A stretch of 64,000 bases of DNA. Origin: Pseudocercospora fijiensis CIRAD86. Taxonomy: Eukaryota; Ascomycota; Dothideomycetes; Mycosphaerellales; Mycosphaerellaceae. Shown piece by piece: positions 23,100 to 35,500 of this stretch. The position numbers and the translations under genes were made by a program. A model generated the notes under the pieces. The model was not told where the DNA came from, did no database searches, and saw nothing but the letters and a program-made list of their open reading frames with translations. Each line of letters opens with the position of its first letter. Positions within the stretch are counted from its first letter, which is position 1. The DNA lies in NCBI RefSeq assembly GCF_000340215.1, contig NW_006921536.1, forward strand, positions 1,410,543-1,474,542, read 5' to 3'.

Positions 23100-26000
23100 C
23101 TATTACGCGTACCTGTCTTATATCTAGGTACGACGCTAACTATAAAGCTAAGGTTATACTAGATCTAGGAAATTTAGTTAGCACCCTTATTAGCTATCGC
23201 CTAGCTAAGTAATTAGACCTTCGACAATTGCCTAGGACTAACCTACTAACCCTTACTTGGTTTAATAACGCTCGGCACTTAACCTATAGAGCCTACTATA
23301 TTTACATAGTCCTATAAGATAACCTCGGCAACGAGCGCCTACTAGACTTTACTGCCTACGTAGTAGATATAGACAACCTATATAGGGGAGCTACTATTGT
23401 TATTAGCAACCCTGTTCTTAAGTACTATGCTATTGCTATAGACTTAGGCAGTTAATAATAGCGATTTAGAATCGCTAGGAAAGAGGATATTAAGTATATC
23501 GACGTTAGCGAGTACCCTAATAATATTAGGGTCCTATTTATTAGCAACCTAACTCTAGCTAATCCGACTACCGACCTACTCGGTAGTAATAACGACGAAC
23601 CTGTGCCCCCTAATAGTATAGACCCTAATTAGCTTGCTCGTATACTATAGCCTATTCGAGAGACCTATATTAATGTATTTAAACACTACTTAGTATCGAC
23701 GTTGCCTATGTTTAAGGAGACGGACTATAAGATCGATATTATATAGGGCAAGGAGGTCCCTTTTAGGCTACTCTACAACCTTAGTAAAAGGGAGCTTGCT
23801 ATATTACGTAAGTACCTAGATAAGAACCTAGCTAATAGTCGAATTCAGTATAGCAACAGCCCCGCTAGTGTACTAATCCTGTTTGTCCCTAAGAAGGATA
23901 GTAGCCTACGTTTATGCGTTAATTACCGTAGGCTTAATGCTATTACTATTAAGGACCGCTATCTACTTCCGCTTATTAATAAGACCCTCGATCGCCTTTC
24001 TAGTACTTACTACTATACTATACTAGATATTAAGGATACGTACTATCGTATCTGTATTCGTAAGGGCGACGAATAGAAAACAGCCTTCCGTACTCGCTAT
24101 AGCTATTTTAAGTACTTAGTTATACTATTTAGGCTAGCTAATGCCCCTGCAACATTCTAGTCCTATATTAATAGGGCCCTATTAGGCCTATTAGACTATC
24201 TCTATATAGTTTACCTAGATAACATCCTAGTTTACACCTATTTACCTAATATTGCGGAGTACTAGGCTATAGTCCGCAAGGTACTCGATCGCCTAAGGAC
24301 CTATAGGCTATATTATAAGCCTTCTAAATGCACCTTTGCTGCTAAGGAGGTGTCCTTCCTTAGTTTCCTCGTGTTAACCGAGGGTGTTAAGGCTAATCCT
24401 AATCGGATTAAGACTATTACTAAGTAGCTAACACCTACTAGTATTAAAGAACTTTAGTTATTCCTCGGCTTCGCTAATTTCTATCGTCGCTTTATTAAGG
24501 GCTATTTACGGCATATAATGCCCCTAACTAAGCTTACTAAAACTAAGGCCAACCTAACTAGAGAGTTTAGATAGACTAATAGAGCACAAGCCGCTTTTAA
24601 CGGTTTAAAGAAGCGATTTACTAAAGTCTCCTTATTATACTACTTCGTACTAAGCAAACTAATTCGCATTAAGACTAACGCTTTACAGTTTGCTATATTA
24701 GCTATTATGTTATAACAATCGGATAAAGACTATTACTAGCACCCGATTGCTTTCTTCTCGAGAAAGATAATTAACGCTAAGCGTCGCTACGAGACCTACG
24801 AGTAAGAGCTCCTAGCTATTATCGAGGCCTTTAAGCACTAGAGGCACTACCTCGATAGGGCTTAATATACAATATAGGTCTATACAGACTATAACAACCT
24901 CTATAGCATTACGAAGGTTACTAGGGTTATAGGTCGATAGGCTAGATAGGCTGTCTACCTCGCCGGGTTTGATTTTAATATATTATATCGGCTAGGCGTA
25001 AGCAACCCTGCTAATAGCCTATTAAGGCGACCTAATTACAACAGCGGGACTTAGCAATCTATTAATTTATTGTTTCTAACCCTATAGTATAAGATTGCTA
25101 TAGCCCGTATTATTAATAAGTAAGCGTAGGATAAGCGGCTTACCGGACTCCGCGACGGCTTAAAGCATATTAATACTCTCGCTATATTAATAGTGCGTAT
25201 TAAGGCAAGGGCTAAGGATATAGATAGGAGAAGTTATAATAACTCCCTAGTCGATATCGCTATATATAGTAATAGCGATTAAAGCACTAATGCAGTTAAT
25301 CCGGCTACTAGTGCTACTAGATGCATATAGTGCGTACTACGTAAGACAGCGAGGGTACTATTAAGCGAACTTATAGACGGTAATAGCCGAGCGTTTATAG
25401 ATAAGCTATTACGTACTTAGCAAAGGGACGCCTTTGCTACAGCTCGTATAGATTAGCTTAGAAGTGGCCGCAAGACTAGATCTAGCAAGAATTAGTCGAT
25501 TGATGCTAATAGCTATTTGCGCTATAAGGGCAGGCTCTATATCCCTGCCGAGCATTCGATCCGACAAGAGCTTCTTAAGCGATACTATAATAGTAAGCTT
25601 GCTAGTTACTATAGTATAGAGAGGTCGCACGAGTTACTATCGCGCATATACTACTAGCTAAATAGTAAGCGGGATATAAAAGACTACGTAAACACGTATG
25701 CCGTGTATTAACGTATTAAGGCACTAAAGCATTAGCCTTTTAGCGAATTATCCTTATTACTAATCCCTTACAAGCTATTTGCAGAGCTTATAATAGATTT
25801 TATTATAGGTCTTCCCCCTACTAAGCGAAGAGGAAGCAAAGACGTCTTTAACGCTATACTAGTTGTCGTAGACTGGTTTACTAAGGGCGCTCGCTATATC
25901 CCTACTCGGAAGGATTAGATAGCTATTAACCTAGCTAAGTTACTATAGAACAATATCTTCTATAGCTATTAGGGTACCCCTAAGGGGATAGTTTCCGACC

Positions 26001-26943
26001 GAGGCTCGATATTCACGTCTTACTATTAGAGTAAGATATGCCTACAACTAAGACTTAAGCATCGCCTGTCTATAGCATTCTATCTATAAACAGATAGCTA
26101 GACCGAGAGACAGAATACTACCCTATAGTAGTACCTACGTAGCTACATTAACGAGAACCCTAACGACTAGGTTAACCTCCTATAACTAGCCGAATTCGTA
26201 TATAATAACAGTGTCTACTTATTAACTAAGGTGTTACTATACATAGCTATAATAGGCTAGAACGCTGCTATGCTACAAGACCCCCTATCGCTCGGGGCCG
26301 AGCGTAAGGAAAGGGAAGCGCGTTAAGCAGCCCCTAAAACACGTTAAGCCCCTAAAACACTAGCGGCTATCTCGAGGGTCTAAAAGATACGGGAAATTCA
26401 CGCTAAGATAGCTAACAAACTAGCAAAGGCCTAGGCCTATTAGAAGGCCTACTATAACAAACACTATACGCTAATAACCTTTAAACAAGGCGACCTAGTT
26501 ATGCTTAGTACGAAGAACCTCCGTATCCGCAAACACCCCTCGCCTAATAGCAAAACAAGGCCTAAACTCGTACTAAGGTACATTAGCCCTTTCTATATCC
26601 GAGAACCTAGGGGCACCTAGGCCTATTAACTATAGCTTCTACCTTATTACACTATCTACGATACCTTCTATATATCCCTCCTTAAGCCGTACTACCTACG
26701 CGAAGGGGATAAAGCGCCTACTAAATCCGAGGATATACTAGCTAATAGCGAAGAGCTGTAGTCTATAGAACGTATCCTAAAGCACCGGATTAGACAAGGC
26801 AAGAAGGAGTACCTATTAAGATAGTAAGGCTATTTACCTAAATAGGACTCGTAGGAAGCTAAAGGTTCCTTTAAGGACATAACCGAGTTGTTAGATAAGT
26901 ATTAGACTAGCGTAAAGAACAAGAAGAAGGCTAAAAGCTTATA
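23100..26943 (+). pseudogene. Element C1 pol: protease, RT, RNase H, integrase, chromodomain (RIP-mutated)
   Basis: In order: a protease-like V-I-L-D-L-G segment near 23.15 kb (D-S/T-G expected); RT from about 23.75 kb with L-R-L-C-V-N-Y-R-R-L-N and the active site at about 24.21 kb reading Y-L-D-N, so the second catalytic Asp is Asn; RNase H around 24.6-24.9 kb; the integrase start with D-F-I-I-G-L-P-P-T-K-R-R-G near 25.80 kb and D-W-F-T-K-G-A-R-Y-I-P; and a C-terminal chromodomain at about 26.75-26.91 kb (I-E-R-I-L-K-H-R, E-Y-L-L-R-W-type, D-S-W-E). Numerous stops make it inactive. The chromodomain suggests targeting to H3K9-methylated chromatin, as known for chromoviruses. Confidence 0.9.
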
Positions 26944-26967
26944 ATGTTACTATTAAGGCCTAGGATT

Positions 26968-26990
26968 AATACTACCCCCGGGGTACTATT
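26968..26990. repeat. CCCC/GGGG palindrome 6, element C1, just after pol
   Basis: AATACTACCCCCGGGGTAC then TATT, about 25 bp past the pol end. Confidence 0.8.
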
Positions 26991-28146
26991 AGCTAACTAA
27001 TTAGAGGCCGGCAAACTAGGACAATAAGACTACACCTAGGGCGCTACGACGCGTTAATTAGTCGCTGCTCTTTTAAGGATTCTACCTCTTTACTAACGCG
27101 CCCTATAAGGCCCTTCTCCTAGTATTTAGGCCCCCCTCTTATTCCCTTATTCTATCGAGGTCTCGAGGCCTAGGCAATCGGCGCGGCCGGCGCGGCTATA
27201 TTAGTAACGGTATTGCGGAGTGTATTGCTACTTAAAGAAGGAAAGACACAGCTATGTTAGGAACGGTATTGCCGAGTTATTATTAGTTAAAGAAGGAAAT
27301 TAGAAGAAGGTAAAGTTAGCGCTAAGACGGCTAGCGCCGCTATTGTTAACATTACTTGCTATTATCGCTACGCCTATAGAGACAACCTTACCTATACTAC
27401 GAGCCTAAGGTACTAAGGGGTTGATTAAAACTTTAAGGCTAAGTTAAAATATTAAGGCTTAAAAAGATTAAGTAGCTTAATAGACTAACTAACTAAGGGC
27501 AAAACTATAGAGCTAAGCTAGCTAGGGTCGATCTTGCGGATAATAGGTTACTCCTTAATCTTTTCGACCCTTTAAGCGAGGCAAACCTCTACTACTATAC
27601 TTATAATAGCCTTTACCTATAGAAACTAGACGAGCTGTGTTTTTTGAAAGATAAGATAAGATTGACAATTGAAGGCTACTAAACCTAACTAATTAGGGCT
27701 AGTAAAACTATAATAGTAAATAATAGTCCTTATAATAATAAGAATAATAACCCTCGGAAGCGGACAAACCCTCGGAAGCGGACATTTCTAGGTCTTTTAG
27801 AGTAGACGTAAAGAACTCGGAACGATATTACTTAGAGCGGAGGCAGTGCTATAATACCTCGTACGTCTACCTATTATAGTAGGGAAGACGCGCCCGTATT
27901 ATAATTAGTCGATAGCCCTTAATTCTTATAGCCCTACATCCCTTTACTTTATTATATATAAGGATAGCGCAGTTAGAGTTAGATATTGTATTAGAAGGTA
28001 AGGTTTAATATAGTTACATAATTAGGTAGTTAAGTGTTCAATTTAGCGCGGGCTAAGTAGTTTATTAGACTTGCTAAGTTAGTAGCGGAGGTCGAGGTTA
28101 GAATATAGAAAGGCTACGAGGGCGTAGCCTTTAGAAGGGAAGCGTA
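26991..28146. other. Long non-coding region between pol and 3' LTR of C1
   Basis: No reading frame was supported. It holds two ~55-bp direct repeats (about 27192-27305, sharing TAACGGTATTGC and TTAAAGAAGGAAA), two copies of ACCCTCGGAAGCGGACA around 27750-27787, and the polypurine tract next to the LTR. It is conserved in C2 (54393-55593) and C3 (58437-59617), so it belongs to the element. Confidence 0.7.
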
Positions 28147-28335
28147 TATTAGAGGCTATATGTAATTAGCATATAACTAGGCTAAGTGAAGCTAGGGTCT
28201 TAGTGCCTTAGGCAGGGCTTGGCGCTTAGTAATAGGCTAACTTGCCTACCTTCCTCCCTCTCCTCCTAGCTCCTTATCGAATACTATACTAATTCACTAC
28301 TACCCTATCTACCTACTAACATAACCCTTCTCACA
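28147..28335 (+). repeat. Right LTR of element C1, 189 bp
   Basis: Ends CCCTTCTCACA followed by CTCCG. It retains more unmutated CA dinucleotides at its end than the left LTR. Confidence 0.92.
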
Positions 28336-28340
28336 CTCCG

Positions 28341-31300
28341 TCTCGCCTAAGATATCTAGCGGAACCTGCGAGATTATCGCCTAATCTAGGGCATTATCGA
28401 TAGAGGTAGCCTAGACTTAGTATACTACCTTACGGCGGAAAACTACGCTACCTATAAGGATATATCGGCTGTAGATTAGGGCGATCTTGTGCTTGCCGTC
28501 CGTGTTTGCTATATAGTATAGATATAGAGGGCCGATCGGCTTACGTTTAGTACGCGGGAAGCCGTACGCCTCTACTAAGTAGGTATACTAGGTACCGAGG
28601 TCCTTTATCGAGATCGTAGCGTCGTCGATTATTTGAAATATATTACTAAGCTTAAGGTCTAAGAGTCGTATACCCGTAGGCGGTATATAATCTATCGTAA
28701 TAAAGCCTAGTATATTATAGATTAGTATCGTAGTATCGGCCTAGTAGCTAGACTTAAGCTATTACTCTATATCGGAGTACTATATTCTAGAGCGCTATAG
28801 GTAGTTGTCCTTATCTATATTAGTAGCGCCTCGACGAACCTTCTTGTCTATCGGCGTATGTACGCTTATTAGGGTAGCGATTTAGGCGCTCGTTAGCGTA
28901 GCGGTCCTAGCTAATAATAGGACCGGGACTTCGATATTTATAACTCGCGTAGGGGCCTCTTCCTAAGCGTCGATGTCTATAGGTGCCTCTTCTAGAATCT
29001 CGTCGTCGTCTTATCGGTAAGATAGGCTAGCGTCTCTAGGTTCTACGTCGGGCGTTACCTCGCGTAATAGCTATAGCGTAGCGTTCTATCCGAGGAAAGG
29101 TAGGGAAGCACCTTCTTCTATATTGCCCTTATTTATAGTCTATACGCGATAAAACATTGCTATAAGCGAGCCGCGCAAGTTAGAGCCTATAGGAGCTTCG
29201 GTATATTCTGCTAGGATGTCCTCGTATCGCTACTACGTAGTATCGTCCTTATATATACGTCTCGTAAAGTTAAGTTCTTATACTAGGTTTAAGACGGTAT
29301 AGGTTTAGCGTACCGTATCGTTAACCCGAACAAGACGGTCTACGGCTAACTCGTTCTTACGAGCGGCGTTAATAATTGCTGCTAATACCGCTATAAAGGC
29401 GTAGCTTGCCGCGCGCTAACGCGCGCCTAAAGCTATAACTATATCGCGTACCTCCTAGCCGATATCTAGGGATACTAAGGGGAGGCGCTTACGACGAGGC
29501 TTAGGTAGGTTATTATCGTTATCGTCTCTATCTAAGCCTTTCTACTCGTTACCGTTCTACTTTGCCTTGCCTAGCGTAGTCGGCTACGTCTTATCTTTCT
29601 ATTACTTAGTATAGTATTGCTATAGAGGTACTACCTTGTCTCGAGAGGAGCCCCTAGTAGTAGAGCTCTCTACTAGATATATAGTAATATCGCATCCGTA
29701 TATAGTACTAAAGGCGGGCTCTATATTACGTAAGAGTATAGCCTTACGGCTAGAGGTACTAAGCTTATAGACGTATATACCGTTAGCGTCTTATTCGCGG
29801 ATTAAAGTCGAATAGCGGATTAAGTCCGGATCTACGTCGACGTCGGCACTATCGGCGTTAAGGAATTCCTCGGTATCTTCTACGCTCTTAGTAGCGTAGA
29901 GGTTCGGGAAGGCTAACTAAACGGCGTCTACGACCTAGCGTATAGTTATCGGGGCGTCGGCGCGGATAAGGATAGCGTCTATAGCCTCGCCCTAAAGTTC
30001 GTCCTTACTCTTATTATCTAGAGGAGCGGGGCCCTTATCGTCTTTAGTTCTAGCGTTACCTATAGTAATACCCTTTTTTATAGCCTTTTCTTTCTATCCT
30101 TCGTACTACTCTTTCTCTATTACGTTCTTACTATCGACGTCTATCTTCTCTACGTCCTACTTTTCTTATATAATTACTTTTCCTAGTTCCTACTCTTCTT
30201 TCTCTGTTACGTTCTCGCTATCGACGTCTATCTTTTCTACGTCCTGCTTTTTACCTATAATTACCTTTCTTAGTTCCTACTCTTCTACTAAAATAGTGTC
30301 CTAACGCGTCGCGTCGTTAGGGTCCTTAAGGTCCTTCTTATATAGGGCTAATAGATATATAGGTATTCCCTTAGGGCGTAGGGCCGCCTTTCCTTTAGGG
30401 CGCTTAGTAGCTAACTCTACGGCGCTAGTATCGGCGTTAAGCGCGGTAGCTACTACGGCGTCCGAGGTATATTAGTATTAATTTGCGGCTTCTCCGAGAC
30501 GCTAAGGAAGGTCCTTATCGCCCTATACCTGTCCTTAATTATTGCGGTAATCTATCTATAGAGTATTAGGCTTAACTATCTTAACAATCTTAGTAGGACC
30601 GAGTACTATAGTTACGGTACGCTCTTTCTAGTAATAGCATTCCGTCTAAAATCGCGCGAAGGCGGCGTATTGCTTAGGGTAGGCGTCTAGTAACTCGGTA
30701 CTATCGGACGTAATTAGGTCGACGGGCTCGAGTATAATAATCTTCTCCTATGCCTTTACGTATATCGCGGCTGTCTGCTAGTACTAGACTATCGCCTCTA
30801 CGGTAACGTTCTATTTTTCCTCGAACTAGCCTAGCAAGTTATAGTAGTTAGTAGTCTAACTAAGGCGCTCGTCGCGCTACTCTAGCGTTTCGTCTTCTAG
30901 TCTATCTACTATACGTACTATAATCTATATAATCTATACGTATACGGATATAAGGTTTAGCTCGGTCTCGTCCTAGCCTAGTATACTAGTAAGGATCTCG
31001 TATAGCTTATCTAGGGCGTTCTTTACGAAGCTATAGCTAACTAAGGCGCTTATAAGTTAAAACGCGGTCTAGGTATAGGGTACCGCGAAGGGTATACCGT
31101 TCTCCTTATAAGACGTTAGAGTAAGGTCGAGTTTAGCGAGCGTCCGGATCGCGTAGTAGATATTATAGTTACGGACCTAGTCCGGGATCTCTATTAGATC
31201 GGAAAACAATTTAGCGTACTAGGGATCGGGGATAATAACGCGGTATCGCTAGCCGTCCTAAGCGACGTCTAGCTTAGCGTCTAGAAACTAATAGAACTAC

Positions 31301-32076
31301 GGTAGGCCGAAAAACGTAGCCTAGCTAGCGTAATTACCTATTTCGTAGCCGTTAATGCTAGCGCCCTACTATAATAAGATAGCGATGCGGCGTAAGGTAT
31401 TACGGTGCTTTAGATTAGCTTCGGGGTCGAGTAGTAGTAGGGGTAGGTAGGTAAGTTCGAAGAGGTCGATTAAGCGAATATATATAATATATACCCTATC
31501 GGAGCCGTAGTGCTTTAGGAAGAAGTCCTCTAAGGTAATAGGGTTTACCTATATAGTTCTTCTACGTAATAGTAGGCGCGGCACTAGCGTACGATAGATT
31601 CGTACCTATACTATAGCGTTAACGAAGTTACTAATGTTTTCTAGTAGCGGCCGGTCGAGCTCGCGGTATAACTCTACTAGGACCTTATTATAAGGGATTT
31701 TGTTAAGGCTCGCCTACGCGATATATTTAGGCGAGCTAATATAGTCCTTATAGTGCTCGATTTATAGTAGTACTAAGGCGAATAGTAGGCCGCTAACCTT
31801 GCGACGCTAAGGTAGCTACTACTAGCTCGGTTCTAAGAGCTCGTCTTCTTTATAGGCGTATTACTATTACGTAGGAGGGCCGCGCTCGCCCGCTAGCGGA
31901 TAGTAGCGCTCGCTACGCTCTATTTTAGTAATAGATGTTGTCGTATAAGCTAGTAGTCGAGGCGGCGTATACTTAGTAAGGATAATAGAAATAGTATTAA
32001 GCGGAGTAGAGAGAATTTAGTATATTACGTATATATAGCAACTAAAAACCGGCGGCGTTGCTAGAGCGTTCTACAT
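28341..32076 (-). pseudogene. Element B third ORF, 5' part (about 1245 codons), unrecognised
   Basis: From an ATG at 32076 the minus strand runs in one frame to the C1 insertion at 28340. Stops are of RIP type, mostly where Trp or Gln would be restored. With the 3' part at 20100-21168 the ORF is about 1600 codons. The predicted protein has a Trp- and Tyr-rich N-terminal half with alternating hydrophobic helices, a Lys/Glu/Asp-rich middle and a more conserved-looking C-terminal block (around 28.5-28.8 kb, with R-K-P-I-G-P-L-Y-L). No known retroelement domain was found. It lies after the pol chromodomain and inside the LTRs, parallel to the third ORF of element A, though the two show no evident similarity. 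The function is unknown. Confidence 0.6.
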
Positions 32077-32467
32077 TGTTATAACGCAAACTTTACCTCG
32101 CTTACGCCGCGCCGTTTATATATACGGTGCGGCCCGCCCGATAATAGGACGCGTCCTACGTTAACTATAATAATAAGACGCGTCGCCGCGCGCTTTAGAG
32201 CGACAATAGGGGGAGAACAAGAAAGTAAACTATTTGCGTTTTAAAACGAAGTAAAGTAGGGTGCGATTCAATTATAGATAATAATGCTATAACGTAATAT
32301 ACCGCGATAGAGATGCCTATTATTGCGTATAGTGCTGCTTAGTTAACCTTCTATATAGCCGTTCTTTAGGAGTTACGCAAGCTAGGCCTCCGAGAAGGCC
32401 GAGCCTATAGTTCTCCTACTATTAACTATAGCGCGCTTAGGGACGGCGCTATCGGTGCCTGCTATTA

Positions 32468-32512
32468 TAGCGCTTGCTAACGTGCCGCTTGCTATCGTAA
32501 CGCTTGTTATAG
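32468..32512. repeat. Three 15-bp CGCTTGCTA-type repeats
   Basis: Short tandem units (CGCTTGCTAACGTGC and variants) between the chromodomain and the third ORF of element B. Confidence 0.55.
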
Positions 32513-35500
32513 GTAGAGGCGATCGTATTCCTAGACAAGTTCCGCTAAGTCGCGGAGGTCGTTAACGTCGTACTAAACGTTGTACGCGTAACCGTAGCTA
32601 CGCTACTTAACTAGATATTGCGTCTTATCTCTAGAGACTCTACGTCCGAGGAGCTTCTCGATCTCGTAATAGGGCGCCTTTAGGTATAAGTAGTCGTCGT
32701 CGAAAGGTACTTTATTTACCGGCCTAGGCTTAGGTATCTCTCTATCGTACGGATTACGGCCCTCGGGGTAAGGTTCTAACTACGAAACTAAGATTATAGG
32801 GTAGATACGCATTACTAGGGAGAGATCGAGTTCGTACGCGAGGTTGCCGACCGGGCGTACTACCTTAAAAGGACTAGTACGCTACGTAGAGAGCTTTCGG
32901 TTAGGGTTCCCTAGTAGGCGGTATCCCTTATATAGCTTAAGCAGTACCTTCTAGCCCGTCTTAAAGGAAATAGGGCGATGCTTGCGGTCGTATCGGTCCT
33001 TTATTATTGCTACCGCCTACGCGAGAGAGTCCGTAGCCTAATCGCGTACCTCCTATCTTAGTGCTAAGTAGTCTTCCGTAGGGAGCTTAGTAAGGGGGTT
33101 TAGCGCGTCTAAGTTTGTCTTAAATCCTTAAATTAGAATATTAGGTATTTCTCTAGTCGAGGTATTCCTAGCGTTATTAAGCTCGGCCTAGATATACGGT
33201 AATACGTCCGTCTAATTAGCGTCCGGATAATTAGAGGTAAAGAATCGGAGTGCGATTTCTACGGTCTAATTAGTTCGCTTAGACTAGCCGTCCGACTAAG
33301 GATAGTACGCTATCGTTACGAAGAACCTCGTGCCTAACTTTTTAAAGGCTGCTTTTATAAATTCGCTAAGCTAAATAGGGTTACGGTTGCCGATTATAAT
33401 AGCCGGAAGGTTTCGTTCTATTTCGATATATCCTTAGATCTAATCGCTACTATACTACTACGCCGTCTACGTTGATTTGCACTTGCGTAGTATAACGCGC
33501 TTAGAGTACTTATACGTCTTAGTAAGGAAACTATCGTAGCTGTCTTTATTAGGTAGCAGGCCGTAAACCTAGTCCGTTATAATAGCGTACTATAGAATAG
33601 GTTAGTATTTAATCGGCTACAATTCGCCGTATAGAGGATAGCGTAGTATCTAGTTTAAAATACACTCGGAGTAGTAAGTAATATACTTAGAGACCTCGCG
33701 TCCGAGCCGGCGGATATAGAAGCTAGCGTATAAACGGGCGTAAGTGCGGTAATAACCTACGTAGTAATAATAATTATAGGCTATTTAGAAGACCTCCTTA
33801 TATAGAGAGCGGGGGATATAGAGTCTCTCTCTACCGTTAGTGTCGTCCTTAAAATAGATAAGGTCGTCCTATAAGAAAAAGCAAAGTCCTAATAGGCTCG
33901 ACTCGGCCTCGCCTATAATATCCGCTTCCTTATAATTAGAGTTGTCGTTAGTATCTAGAGTTCTCTCGGCGGCGTCTTATAGGCGGCGTTCTTCTATAGC
34001 GTTTAGCTAAGCTAGGATTGCGGCCTAATAGGGGTCCTTAGTATATCCTGCCTTTAAGTCGTCCTTGAATTTAGTAGCGAGTTCTACGAGTATAGAGTAG
34101 AAAACTATAGGTTCGTCGGATATATACGTTCTACCGGAGTGCTTATTAACTATTATAGCGTAAAAACAAATCGTACCCTCGCTTTCGCTTAGATATATAT
34201 AGTACGCGTCGATTATATTATTCGCGGAGGTAGGATCGTTGTATACTAGGGGATCTAGTATATCGTACGCTTAATCTGCCGCTCGGTTAAGATCCGCTAC
34301 GAGCCTACTTAAGGCGTCCGGTATTCCGTAAAGGCGTCCTAGGCGGTAGTATACTTTAAGCTTAGGGTACTAAGAGAGGTACTAACTAGCCTATACTAGG
34401 CGAAGGTTAAGCTTGTCTATAGACGTCGTCGTTGCTAGGCTCGCTACCGTAGTAATGCCTAGGGCCGCTATATAGTCGGAAAACATATATACCGGCTTGC
34501 GTACGGCTTGTAGGATTATCCGTACCTTACGTACTATCTATACTAGTCCGCTAACCTCGAGCTCGGTAGCTAGGTACCGCTTCTCTACGTCCGTAAGGGC
34601 TTTACTAAGGTATATAATAACCTGTACCTAATCTGCCGGGAAGCGTACGGCCTTGCTATTTTCGATAGTCGGCTCTAGGTCTCCCTTAACGTAGTATACT
34701 ACTACCGCGAATCCTCCTACGTAGGCGTCTAAGTCGATATATATAGGGCGATTAGAGTCCGCGTAGTAAGAGAACTTAATATCGCAGTATATCTGCCTTA
34801 GGATATTAAAGGCCTTGTGCTCGGTTTCTAGTACCTTATCTACGTCGAAGGCTAGGGTCCTAGCTACGTAGCGCTTTCGCTTATTACCCTTATTAGCTAG
34901 GCTAAAACGCAAGAGCTCTTTCTTACGGTTCTCGAATAGTATCGTAATCGTAGAGTAGTATAGAATATACTAGCGTTACTATCTAGTAAGTCCTAAGTAA
35001 AATTCGATATCCTTTAACGTAGTAGGGAATTTCAAGTCTAGAATAGCCTAGACCTTCTCCTTATAAGTAGTATATCCTAGTCCTAATACTCGTTGTCCTA
35101 AAAGCTTCGTAGATAGATATACGAGGAACGACTTATACGGTACGATACTAATGTTCTTACCTACTAGGCACTCGAAAACGGCGTCTAGATACTATAGGCA
35201 CTCTTCGAAGGTACGGGAGTAGATAATAATGTCGTCGATATAAGTACGGTAGTAGGATTTATATCGCTTAAGGATCTTGTTAAGCTAGCGCTAGATATGT
35301 TATACGCTATTCGAGAAACCTATAATAGCTATATGTATCTGTTCCTAGCCGTAGTAGCTATTAATCGCGAATTTGCTACGGTCCTTCTCGGCTACTACCT
35401 ATTAATAGAAAAACGACACCGCGTCTACCGTTATAATATAAGTCGAGCCGCGTAGTGCCTTAATAATGTCCTCTTATCTAGGGAGCGGGTAAGAATCCTT

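Larger units (their letters stand above)
21174..28335 (+). mobile_element. Element C1: complete 7.16-kb chromodomain Gypsy retrotransposon, RIP-mutated
   Basis: Two 189-bp LTRs (21174-21362 and 28147-28335) with the 5-bp target duplication CTCCG on both sides (21169-21173 and 28336-28340). Plus-strand gag (about 21480-23050) and pol (about 23100-26943, ending in a chromodomain) are followed by palindrome 6 and about 1.15 kb of non-coding sequence before the polypurine tract GAAGGGAAGCG and right LTR. It is inserted in ORF3 of element B, so it is younger than B. Two related copies lie at 54.2-64 kb. Confidence 0.92.
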
